Positions 22,446 to 29,813 of a stretch of DNA of 64,000 bases are shown here, one piece after another (the first letter of the stretch is position 1; each line of letters begins with the position of its first letter). The position numbers were made by a program, and so were the translations under genes. The notes under the pieces are model-generated. The model made no database searches, had not been told where the DNA came from, and was given only the letters and a program-made list of their open reading frames with translations. The DNA comes from Spirochaetota bacterium (GTDB lineage: Bacteria; Spirochaetota; UBA12135; COTS27; JAFLEE01). The DNA is taken from the NCBI GenBank assembly GCA_017302015.1, contig JAFLEE010000019.1, positions 1-64,000 on the forward strand, written 5' to 3'.

Positions 22446-23879
22446 ATGCTGAAGGTCCGTGAACTCTATTGCCCCTCCCATTTCGGGAATAGCTTCGAAG
22501 TCGCCGGGCGGCGGGAGATGGAGGATTTCCTGCGGGGCGCCAAGGATTGGGGGGTGAACCGCTATAGCGATTGGTTCGATCCCATCGACCTCTATGATCC
22601 GTATGAGCCTTCCAATAACCCGCGGAATCTATTCAATTTTCCGGAGTCGATGTGGCGGCAGAAATTCGACCATTATCGGGCGGCCCATGAACTCGGGCTC
22701 GAATTGGGGCTCGTGCTCACCCCCAACCACGTCTACACGGACCAGCTCGGGAAGGCCCGGGCGGCCGTCCAGGGCGAAGATCCCGTCCACCGCACCCATG
22801 TCTTCGGCCAACTCCTCTGCCCGTCCGATGCCGCGGCGCGCCGCATCATCCTGGCCAATCAAGAGAACCTCTTCCGATCTTTCCGGGAGCGGGGGATGGC
22901 CCTCCGTTCCCTCTCGCTCTGCCCCTATGATTATGGCGGATGCCTGTGCGAAGCGTGCCGTCCGTGGATCCAAACCTTCGCCGCCCTCGCCCGCGACATC
23001 GCCCAGCTCGCCGAATCCTTCTTCCCCGGCATCGAGGCGAACCTCATCGGCTGGTGGTGGAGCGAAGCCGAGCACCAACTATTTCCGTCCTGGTGCGGGA
23101 GCCATGCGCCTTCCCGTTTCCATTCCATGGCCTTCCACCTGCCCTATGATGCCGTGGGCTACGATCCCTCCAAGCGGCCCATCCCCGATGGATGCAGGGA
23201 GCGCTCCTTCGTCCATGCTTGCTACGGGGACGCCGTGGATCTTCCGGGCATCGGGCGGCATAATTACGGCCATTTCGGGGCCCCGGTCGCCGCCCGGCGG
23301 ATGGCCGCCACCCACGCATTCCTCGCCTCGCGCAAGGCGGAGGGCTGGATGGCCTACACCGAGGGTTTCCACGCCGATTTGAACGTGGCGCTTTTGGCGG
23401 CCCTCGGGAGCGGCCAAGCCTCGAGCGCGGAGGCGGTGCTGGAAGAATACGCCCGCAGGCATTTCGGTGGGAAGAACGCCGCGCGTTGGGGACGCTGGCT
23501 ATCGGGTTTCATCGACCCCAAGAACCTCGATGTCCACGGGGCCCGGCGGGAATGGATCGACCTCGGGGGGGAGCAACTCGATGGATGGCGAGCGCGTCAG
23601 ATGGAAGGAACGCTGCGCCTCTTCGAATGCCATCAGCGCGTGGAACGGGAACCGTCTTGGAGCCCCGCGCGCATCGCCGCCGCCGACGCCTTTTGGGAGG
23701 CGAAAGAGCACCTCTACCGCAGCGTATGGGGGCTGGGCGTGCCCCGGCATATCTTCCAGATGGACGGCCAAGTGCCCGCCTGGCACGCGGCATACCTCGA
23801 GCATCAAGGGGCCATGCCCCGAAGCGCGCCGAGCCCAAGCACCGGGTTGAAGGCCCCCAAGGATTTGGACGAGACTTAA
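22446..23879 (+). CDS. Hydrolase-like TIM-barrel protein of unknown specificity, 477 aa
   Basis: ATG 22446 with AGGAAG upstream. The protein starts without a signal peptide and has aromatic-rich segments typical of barrel-type glycoside hydrolases (S-D-W-F-D-P, G-W-W-W-S-E-A-E). A cysteine cluster C-L-C-E-A-C-R (C166, C168, C171) recalls the metal-binding patch seen in some GH20/GH67/GH84-like and DUF4838-like enzymes. No assigned family recognised. Third gene of the AraC-controlled operon with SemiSWEET-like and GH39-like proteins, so it probably acts on the same oligosaccharide. Confidence 0.6.
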   Translation: MLKVRELYCPSHFGNSFEVAGRREMEDFLRGAKDWGVNRYSDWFDPIDLYDPYEPSNNPRNLFNFPESMWRQKFDHYRAAHELGLELGLVLTPNHVYTDQLGKARAAVQGEDPVHRTHVFGQLLCPSDAAARRIILANQENLFRSFRERGMALRSLSLCPYDYGGCLCEACRPWIQTFAALARDIAQLAESFFPGIEANLIGWWWSEAEHQLFPSWCGSHAPSRFHSMAFHLPYDAVGYDPSKRPIPDGCRERSFVHACYGDAVDLPGIGRHNYGHFGAPVAARRMAATHAFLASRKAEGWMAYTEGFHADLNVALLAALGSGQASSAEAVLEEYARRHFGGKNAARWGRWLSGFIDPKNLDVHGARREWIDLGGEQLDGWRARQMEGTLRLFECHQRVEREPSWSPARIAAADAFWEAKEHLYRSVWGLGVPRHIFQMDGQVPAWHAAYLEHQGAMPRSAPSPSTGLKAPKDLDET

Positions 23880-23994
23880 CTTCGCCCTTAATGGTGCGCC
23901 GGGGCGCGCCGATGGGCCGGGCGGGCGCCATTTGATAATCGGCACGGGGCGGGGTATGCTTGGTCAGGCCCGCCCACCGGGGCCGCTTCAATTC

Positions 23995-24705
23995 ATGAAA
24001 GCGCCCGCCCAAGAACTCGCCCTCACGGCCCGCCGCTACGGGCCCATGATGGGGGCGCTACTGGCCCTCTACCTACTCACGGCCATCGCCACGGGCTCCT
24101 ATTTGAAGCACCATGGGGCCTTGAGCGCACAGCTCTCCGGCCATCTCGAAGACGCCATCCGCAGCAAGGGCATCCTCCCCCAAGACGCCCCACGATCGCC
24201 GAACGCCGCCGTGAACGCGGGGGCCGCCGAAACGCCCCACGGGGACCGCGCGGGATATAAAGAGACCATCCGCGGCCTCGGACATGCGGGAACCCTCGGA
24301 GTGGCCCTGCGCATCTTCAAGAATAATGCCATCGCCGTGGTCGCGATCCTGGTGTTCAGCCTGGTGCCGTTTGTTTATTTCCCCGTGATCGCGATCCTGA
24401 CCAACGGCGTCGCTTTGGGCATCGTCATGGCGGACCGCATGCACGGGGCGGGGTGGCTCTCCCCCTTCCTACGGAGCCTCCTTCCCCACGGGGTGACCGA
24501 ACTCACCGCCATCTTCCTGGCGGCCTCCCTCGGCATCGCCCTCTGCACCGGGATGACCCGCAGGGTGCTCCGCCTTCCACCGAAGGAGCCCATAGACCTC
24601 CGTGAACGGGCCGCAAGGGTCCTGCGGCCGTTCGTACTCCTCGTGCTTCCCCTCCTCCTCGTCTCGGCGTTCATCGAGGCCTTCGTGACGCCGCGCCTAT
24701 TCTGA
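23995..24705 (+). CDS. SpoIIM / DUF95-like membrane protein, 236 aa
   Basis: Several membrane spans: about residues 20-36, 117-140, 148-160 and two in the last third. The central part (F-K-N-N-A-I-A-V-V...L-T-N-G-V-A-L-G-I-V) and the L-P-H-G-V-T-E-L motif with the preceding helix are characteristic of the SpoIIM family (stage II sporulation M-like). Its members occur widely outside spore formers and their role there is unclear. A GATAAT -10-like hexamer lies at about 23935. The frame opens at 23932; ATG 23995 gives a cleaner N-terminus. Not evidence for sporulation. Confidence 0.8.
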   Translation: MKAPAQELALTARRYGPMMGALLALYLLTAIATGSYLKHHGALSAQLSGHLEDAIRSKGILPQDAPRSPNAAVNAGAAETPHGDRAGYKETIRGLGHAGTLGVALRIFKNNAIAVVAILVFSLVPFVYFPVIAILTNGVALGIVMADRMHGAGWLSPFLRSLLPHGVTELTAIFLAASLGIALCTGMTRRVLRLPPKEPIDLRERAARVLRPFVLLVLPLLLVSAFIEAFVTPRLF

Positions 24706-24777
24706 GAAGGCTGGTTCGGCGGACGTGACGGCGCATTTCGCAGAAGGGTGCCGGAGCGGGCGAACCAAGGAGAACCG

Positions 24778-25197
24778 ATGGAAATCGAGATCAGGACCGG
24801 GGTCGAATGCATGGATTTCCCCAGGGTCGCCGCCCTGCTGGCCACGGCCTATTGGAGCCCCGGCATCAAAGAGGCGGAAGTCAGGAAGGGCGCCCTGCAT
24901 TCGGCCCTGGTGGTGGGCGCCTTCCATTCGGGCGAGCAAGTCGGCTACGCCCGGGCGATTTCCGACACGGTGCGCTTCGCCTACCTCGCCGACGTCTTCG
25001 TCGACGAACGCTTCCGGGGGCAAGGCATCGGGAAAATGATGGTCGGCCATATCCTCCGCCACGAAACGCTTCGCGAGGTCTACCAGTGGGTCCTGAAAAC
25101 GAAGGACGCCCACAAGGTCTACGAGAAATTGGGATTCGGCGCCCTAGGGGGCGTAGATAAATGGATGGAAATCTGGAGCCCGAGACCGGCGCGCTGA
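24778..25197 (+). CDS. GNAT-family acetyltransferase, 139 aa
   Basis: AAGGAGA precedes the ATG. The core motif A of GNAT enzymes is present as L-A-D-V-F-V-D-E-R-F-R-G-Q-G-I-G-K-M-M (about 68-86), where R-G-Q-G-I-G binds the pyrophosphate of acetyl-CoA. The C-terminal K-V-Y-E-K-L-G-F-G is motif B. Small single-domain cytoplasmic enzyme; the acceptor (amine, antibiotic or protein) cannot be told. It follows the SpoIIM-like gene at 72 nt. Confidence 0.9.
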   Translation: MEIEIRTGVECMDFPRVAALLATAYWSPGIKEAEVRKGALHSALVVGAFHSGEQVGYARAISDTVRFAYLADVFVDERFRGQGIGKMMVGHILRHETLREVYQWVLKTKDAHKVYEKLGFGALGGVDKWMEIWSPRPAR

Positions 25198-25373
25198 AGC
25201 GCGAGAGCCGAAGGCTCGTCAGGGGTTCAATCTCACCCGCGGTTCGGCGGGGCTTTCTTTCATTGCGCTGAGAAACAAGATAAAGCCTTTGGGCTTCATC
25301 CAGAATCGCGCCCCCGCGGTTTGATTCCGGAGCTCGGTCGAGGTATCTTGGGTGTTTCTCTTTAGGAGTTCCC

Positions 25374-26708
25374 TTGGCATCCTCGAACCCGCCCGACCTG
25401 AAACGCCTCGTTCCTTGGATCAATTACCTCATTTTTTTCGCCGTGCTCAACGAGACGGTGTTCAACGTGTCCACCATCAAGGTCCAGGAGCAGTATGGAC
25501 TCACCGAGGCCGGGGTGAGTTGGATGATGACGGTGTTCATGGTGTGCTTCGCCATCGGCATGGTGGTCTTCGGGCGGCTGTCCGACCTCTTTGCCGCGAG
25601 GCGCCTGGTGCTCATCGGGATCCTCACCTACGCCGCGGGGTCCCTCGCCGGCTTTCTCCTCCAGTTCTCCTATCCCCTCGTCCTCGCCTCCCGGGCGGTG
25701 CAGGGGGTGGGGTGCTCGGCCATTCCCGCCCTCGTCTTCGCCATGGTGGCCAAATACTACGAACCGGGGGAGCGGGGGCGCCTTTTCGGTTTCATCACCT
25801 CCACGGTCTCCTTCAGCGTGGCCCTCGGGCCCGTCATCGGGGGACTCGTCTCGGGAACGCTGCACTGGTCGTTCCTCTTCCTTATTCCGTTGGCGACCCT
25901 CGCCGCGATCCCGGCATTCCGCAGGATCCTCCCCCGCGAAGCCCGTAAAGCCGGCGGCGTCGATCTCATGGGAGGCGCCCTCGTGGCGGCCACGGTCGCG
26001 GGCCTCGTGCTCTTCCTCAACTTGGGGGATTGGCGCTATGGATTCGGTGCCCTGGCCGCGTTCGCCGGTCTTTTGGCGCGGCTCTTCACGGCCCGTGAGC
26101 CGTTCATCGACCCGTTCCTCTTCCGCAACGGGAGGTACGTCGTGGGGGTGGTGGCCGCCGGCGGGCTCTTCACCTTCGTGCTGGGCGCCGTGTTCATGAT
26201 CCCCCTCCTCCTCAAATCGGTGCATGGCTTGGAGGCGCGGGGCATCGGCCTCGTGCTCTTCCCCGGGGCGCTCATCGGCGCCTTCCTCGGGCCCTGGGGC
26301 GGGAGCCTCGCCGATCGCCGGGGCAACCCCTTCGTCATCGCCACGGGATTTCTCCTCCTCGCCCTGGGCCTCTCGGCCATGGGGTTCTTCTTGGCGGCGT
26401 CCCCGTGGGTGATCCTCGTGGCCCTCGTGCCGTTTTACGTGGGTTTCGCGTTTTCCCAGACGGCCCTGGTCAATAGCGTGACCCAGGTCCTCAGTCCCGA
26501 GAAGAGCGGTACGGGCATGGGGGTCTTCAACCTGCTGGGCACCCTGGCCGGGGCGGTGGGGATGGCCTTCGTGGGAAAGATCCTCACCCTGCACGGGCGC
26601 GGGGCCCCGCTCTTCGAAGCCTTCATGCTGGCCTTCGCCCTCGGCCTCCTGGCCCTCGGCGGGCTCTTCCTTTGGACCTTCCGCAAGCGCCCCGTGAACG
26701 CCGAATAG
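25374..26708 (+). CDS. MFS exporter of the DHA2 / Tet(K)-Tet(L)-like type, 444 aa
   Basis: A TTG start is supported by TAGGAG nearby. The polypeptide is nearly all membrane helices. The MFS signature G-R-L-S-D-L-F-A-A-R-R follows helix 2, and the stretch S-R-A-V-Q-G-V-G-C-S-A-I-P-A-L-V closely follows the fourth and fifth helices of the drug:H+ antiporter-2 group. The G-P-V-I-G-G motif C is present. About 14 helices are likely, judging from length and family. Probable proton-driven efflux of a small molecule; the substrate is unknown. It could equally export a sugar or acid. Confidence 0.88.
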   Translation: MASSNPPDLKRLVPWINYLIFFAVLNETVFNVSTIKVQEQYGLTEAGVSWMMTVFMVCFAIGMVVFGRLSDLFAARRLVLIGILTYAAGSLAGFLLQFSYPLVLASRAVQGVGCSAIPALVFAMVAKYYEPGERGRLFGFITSTVSFSVALGPVIGGLVSGTLHWSFLFLIPLATLAAIPAFRRILPREARKAGGVDLMGGALVAATVAGLVLFLNLGDWRYGFGALAAFAGLLARLFTAREPFIDPFLFRNGRYVVGVVAAGGLFTFVLGAVFMIPLLLKSVHGLEARGIGLVLFPGALIGAFLGPWGGSLADRRGNPFVIATGFLLLALGLSAMGFFLAASPWVILVALVPFYVGFAFSQTALVNSVTQVLSPEKSGTGMGVFNLLGTLAGAVGMAFVGKILTLHGRGAPLFEAFMLAFALGLLALGGLFLWTFRKRPVNAE

Positions 26709-26887
26709 GCAGACCGAACCGCCCACGGGTGCGGGCCCCACATCCTCCGGGAGCTTAAAAAGTACCCAAATCGTGCCGACTTCTTCCATACTTTTCCCGA
26801 AATCCCGGCGAGGGGGGAGGGGGTCCATGGAATAATTCTCCCGGCTTTGGCGGAGCAGAAAGCGATGCTTGGAAGGAGTTGGATCCC

Positions 26888-28228
26888 ATGGCGTTTTTCC
26901 GAACGGTTTTTTCCATCGCTGGCCTCATGAACTTCGCCCTCGCCCAAGACGCCGCCGAGGTGGCGCGCCTCATTGCGGCGAGCCAGGCCGGCTCTCCCCG
27001 GCTGCTCTTCCAGGTCGAAGGTTCTTCCATCCCCTCCATCCAGCCTTCCTCCTTCTCCCATCCGGAGGAAACGACGACGCGCGGCGGGATCCCCAATGCC
27101 CTGAAGAAACTCGAGGCCGGCGAAGCGGTCACCCTCGCCTACCTCGGGGGGAGCATCACCCGCGCCGATGGCTATCGCCCCCTCTCCGCCAAATGGATCC
27201 AGGAGCGCTACCCCAAGGCCAAGGTGCGGGGCGTCAACGCCGGGGTGAGCGGCACGCCCACCGATCTGGGGGCCCTGCGCGTCGGGGAGCAGGTGCTGGC
27301 TTTCAAGCCCGACCTGGTCTTCGTCGAGTTCGCCGTCAACGGCGGCACGGTCGAGGCGATGGAAGGCATCGTGCGCCAGATCTGGAAGCGCGACCCCTCC
27401 ATCGACATCGTCTTCGTCTACACCATCATCGAAGCGTGGTGGAAGGGCTACGCCGAGGGGGTCCTCCCCAAGAGCGTGGTCGACTACGATCGGGTCGCCG
27501 CCCATTACGGCATCCCTTCCATCCACATGGCCCGCGAGGTGAGCGAATTGTGCAAGTCGGGAGCCGTCGTCTTCAAGGGCACGGAAGCCTCCGCGGCCGG
27601 CCGCATCGTCTTCTCCACGGATGGCGTGCATCCTTACGACCGCGCCGGGGCGCGTTTCTACGCCGCGGCCATCGCCCGGGGGTTCCAGAAACTCGCGGGG
27701 GTCGGCAAACCCGGGCCCCATGGACTCGCGAAACCCCTCACCGAAGATCCTTGGGAGGATGCCACCATGCTGCCCCCCGAGAAGGCGGTTCTTTCCGCGG
27801 GATGGAAGAAGGTCGATCCGTCTTCCGTGCCGCTGCTCGCCGCCTATAAGGGGTGGTTCGAGCAGATCTATACGGCCGAGGCGCCGGGCGAACGCATCGC
27901 GTTCCGATTCCGCGGCAAGGGCTTCGGGCTCTTCGATGTCGGGGCGCCCGAAGTGGGCCAGCTGCGCATCACGGTCGACGGCCGGGAGGAGAAGCCGCTC
28001 AACCGTTTCGGGGTGAATTGCAATAACCGCAGCCGGGGCCAGTACGCCTTCCTTCCCCTTCCCGACGGGGAACATCAAGTCATCCTCGCCATCGACCCCG
28101 AGATCCCCGATAAAAAAGCGATCCTCGGCCCCAACCAGCAGGCGGACATCGGCGCCCACCCGGAGAAGTACGACCGGCGCGCGATCTATCTCGGGCGCAT
28201 CCTACTCAGGGGAACGCTCCTGGACTGA
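26888..28228 (+). CDS. Exported SGNH/GDSL-like esterase, 446 aa
   Basis: ATG 26888 has AAGGAG nine nt upstream. Signal peptide (1-20, cleavage near A-L-A-Q). SGNH blocks are visible: Y-L-G-G-S-I-T-R (nucleophile Ser), the Asn block in F-V-E-F-A-V-N-G-G and D-G-V-H-P with catalytic Asp/His. The C-terminal 150 residues look like a beta-sandwich. It fits carbohydrate esterases that remove acetyl or other acyl groups from polysaccharides outside the cytoplasm. The gene stands alone, convergent with LacI, with a GCCCC/GGGGC hairpin at 28230-28245 between the stops. Confidence 0.85.
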   Translation: MAFFRTVFSIAGLMNFALAQDAAEVARLIAASQAGSPRLLFQVEGSSIPSIQPSSFSHPEETTTRGGIPNALKKLEAGEAVTLAYLGGSITRADGYRPLSAKWIQERYPKAKVRGVNAGVSGTPTDLGALRVGEQVLAFKPDLVFVEFAVNGGTVEAMEGIVRQIWKRDPSIDIVFVYTIIEAWWKGYAEGVLPKSVVDYDRVAAHYGIPSIHMAREVSELCKSGAVVFKGTEASAAGRIVFSTDGVHPYDRAGARFYAAAIARGFQKLAGVGKPGPHGLAKPLTEDPWEDATMLPPEKAVLSAGWKKVDPSSVPLLAAYKGWFEQIYTAEAPGERIAFRFRGKGFGLFDVGAPEVGQLRITVDGREEKPLNRFGVNCNNRSRGQYAFLPLPDGEHQVILAIDPEIPDKKAILGPNQQADIGAHPEKYDRRAIYLGRILLRGTLLD

Positions 28229-28252
28229 GCCCCCCATTCGGGGCAGGCCGTT

Positions 28253-29311
28253 TCAGCGCGCCGGGCCCGTTGATTCGCGGACCACGAGGCTCGGCGCGAG
28301 GCGGATCTGCCATCGGGAAGAGCGCACGCCGGAGCGGCTTCGCTCTTCGATGACCGAGAGGGCGGTGCGGGCGAAGCCCTCGAAATCTTGGCGCAGGGTG
28401 GTCAAGGGCGGGTGGGCCTTCGTCGCCAGGCCAATATCGTCGAACCCGCAGACGGAAAATTTGTGGGGGATGCGCAGGCCGACATCCCGGGCGTACTTCA
28501 GGAATTGCACGGCGAGATGGTCGTTGGCGAAGCAGAGGGCGGTGGGCCGGGCAGCCCCGCGGGAGAGCGAGCGCACGATGGCGTCGAGCACGACGGGGGT
28601 GGCCGTCCAATCGCCGGGCTTGTAATCGACCAGGCACTTCTTCTCGACCGGCAGGCCTCGGGCGCGCAGCGCCGCGCAGAAGGCGTCGAGGCGCTCGATG
28701 AAATGGGCCTGGGGCGCCGACCCGCGGGGGTCGAGGGAATGTCCGATGAAGGCGAGGCGGCGATGCCCCAAGTCGGCGAGGTGGGCGACCAGGGCGTTCA
28801 TGCCGCTGGCGTTATCGGTGGTTACGCGGTCCCAGCGGGGGTAGAGGCCGTCCGGCTCTCCCGGGCGGTTGACGGCCACCACGGGGAATCGGTCGGCCCA
28901 AGCGCCCACCAGGGCGTCGGGGGCTTGGGCGGCGACGATGGCCCCCCAGGCCGAGAGGCCGCGCAGGGCCTCGGGGTCTTCGGGATGGTAGAAATGGACG
29001 ACGAGGTCGCGCCCCCGGCTGGCGCAGGCCGGCTCGAGGGTTTGGATGAGCTGCTCGCGCAGCCCGTACTGGTAATTCTCGGAGCGGTTGCCCCGGTTGA
29101 GGGCCGGCAGGACGAGGGCGAGGTTCCTCCCGCGCAGCGGCACCACGCCCCGGCGCGCCAGGCGCGCGAGGTGGTCGAGGATCTTCTTCTTCTTGTCGGG
29201 GGCCACCTTGGCGCCCGAAGGGTCGGCGAGCACGCGCGAGACCGCGGATTGGGAGAGGCCGAGGGCGTGGGCGACGGCCATCTGGGTGGTGCGGTCTTTT
29301 TTCGTGGCCAT
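28253..29311 (-). CDS. LacI-family transcriptional regulator, 352 aa
   Basis: The helix-turn-helix at residues 8-28 (M-A-V-A-H-A-L-G-L-S-Q-S-A-V-S-R-V-L) is followed by a hinge and a periplasmic-binding-protein-like sensor (T-A-L-C-F-A-N-D-H-L-A, V-C-G-F-D-D-I-G-L-A). Repressor of sugar genes in response to a ligand. The ATG lies 5 nt after GATAAT (29317-29322), so the transcript may be leaderless. Two direct TGCATAAAA repeats lie immediately upstream (29331-29350). Targets may be the neighbouring SGNH or MazG-like genes or unlinked genes. Confidence 0.93.
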   Translation of the reverse strand: MATKKDRTTQMAVAHALGLSQSAVSRVLADPSGAKVAPDKKKKILDHLARLARRGVVPLRGRNLALVLPALNRGNRSENYQYGLREQLIQTLEPACASRGRDLVVHFYHPEDPEALRGLSAWGAIVAAQAPDALVGAWADRFPVVAVNRPGEPDGLYPRWDRVTTDNASGMNALVAHLADLGHRRLAFIGHSLDPRGSAPQAHFIERLDAFCAALRARGLPVEKKCLVDYKPGDWTATPVVLDAIVRSLSRGAARPTALCFANDHLAVQFLKYARDVGLRIPHKFSVCGFDDIGLATKAHPPLTTLRQDFEGFARTALSVIEERSRSGVRSSRWQIRLAPSLVVRESTGPAR

Positions 29312-29316
29312 GGGGG

Positions 29317-29322
29317 ATTATC
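29317..29322 (-). promoter_or_regulatory. -10 element (GATAAT) 5 nt before the lacI-like ATG
   Basis: On the minus strand GATAAT is followed by CCCCC and then ATG. The TGCATAAAA direct repeats at 29331-29339 and 29342-29350 cover the -35 region and could be an operator for autoregulation. Confidence 0.5.
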
Positions 29323-29441
29323 GCACGGATTGCATAAAAAGTGCATAAAATATTTTTCCGGAACGCCACCGTTTCCCCCCTCTGACGCGCTGGACGGGCG
29401 CACGGGTCCGCCGTGGATGGCACAATCGATCGGGGGTCCCC

Positions 29442-29789
29442 ATGGAAGAAATCGAACGCCTCACCCGCGCCGCCCTGAAATTCCGGGATGAACGCGACTG
29501 GGCCCGCTTCCACACGCCCAAGGATCTCGCCGCGAACCTGAGCATCGAGGCGGGAGAACTCCAGGAATGCTTCCTCTGGAAAGCATCGGAGGAGGCCGAC
29601 GCGGAAAGGGTCGGCGAAGAACTGGCCGACGTGGTGGTGACCGCCCTGCTCTTGGCCCACCATTACCGCTTCGACCTGGCGGCGCTGGTCGAGAAGAAAC
29701 TCGCGCAGAATGCGGCGAAGTACCCCGTGGACCGGTTCAAGGGAAAGAATCTGAAGTGGGACGACGCGCGGGCGGCCGGCGGAACCTGA
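29442..29789 (+). CDS. MazG-like nucleotide pyrophosphohydrolase, 115 aa
   Basis: Compact all-helical protein with the MazG/dCTPase signature: E-A-G-E-L-Q-E-C-F-L-W near residues 36-46 and E-E-L-A-D-V-V near 59-65, whose acidic residues bind Mg2+. C-terminal W-x-D-A-R. Such house-cleaning enzymes hydrolyse dCTP or modified nucleotides in the cytoplasm. Divergent from the LacI gene, convergent with the GH71-like gene. Confidence 0.88.
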   Translation: MEEIERLTRAALKFRDERDWARFHTPKDLAANLSIEAGELQECFLWKASEEADAERVGEELADVVVTALLLAHHYRFDLAALVEKKLAQNAAKYPVDRFKGKNLKWDDARAAGGT

Positions 29790-29813
29790 GCCCGCCCCCG
29801 CGGGGGGCGACCG

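Noticed and set aside
23995-24705. Evidence of sporulation from the SpoIIM-like protein
   Set aside because: The family is widespread in non-sporulating bacteria and no other sporulation gene is seen.
28230-28245. Bidirectional terminator between the SGNH and LacI genes
   Set aside because: A GCCCC/GGGGC hairpin is present, but the stem is short and no T-run follows on either strand.
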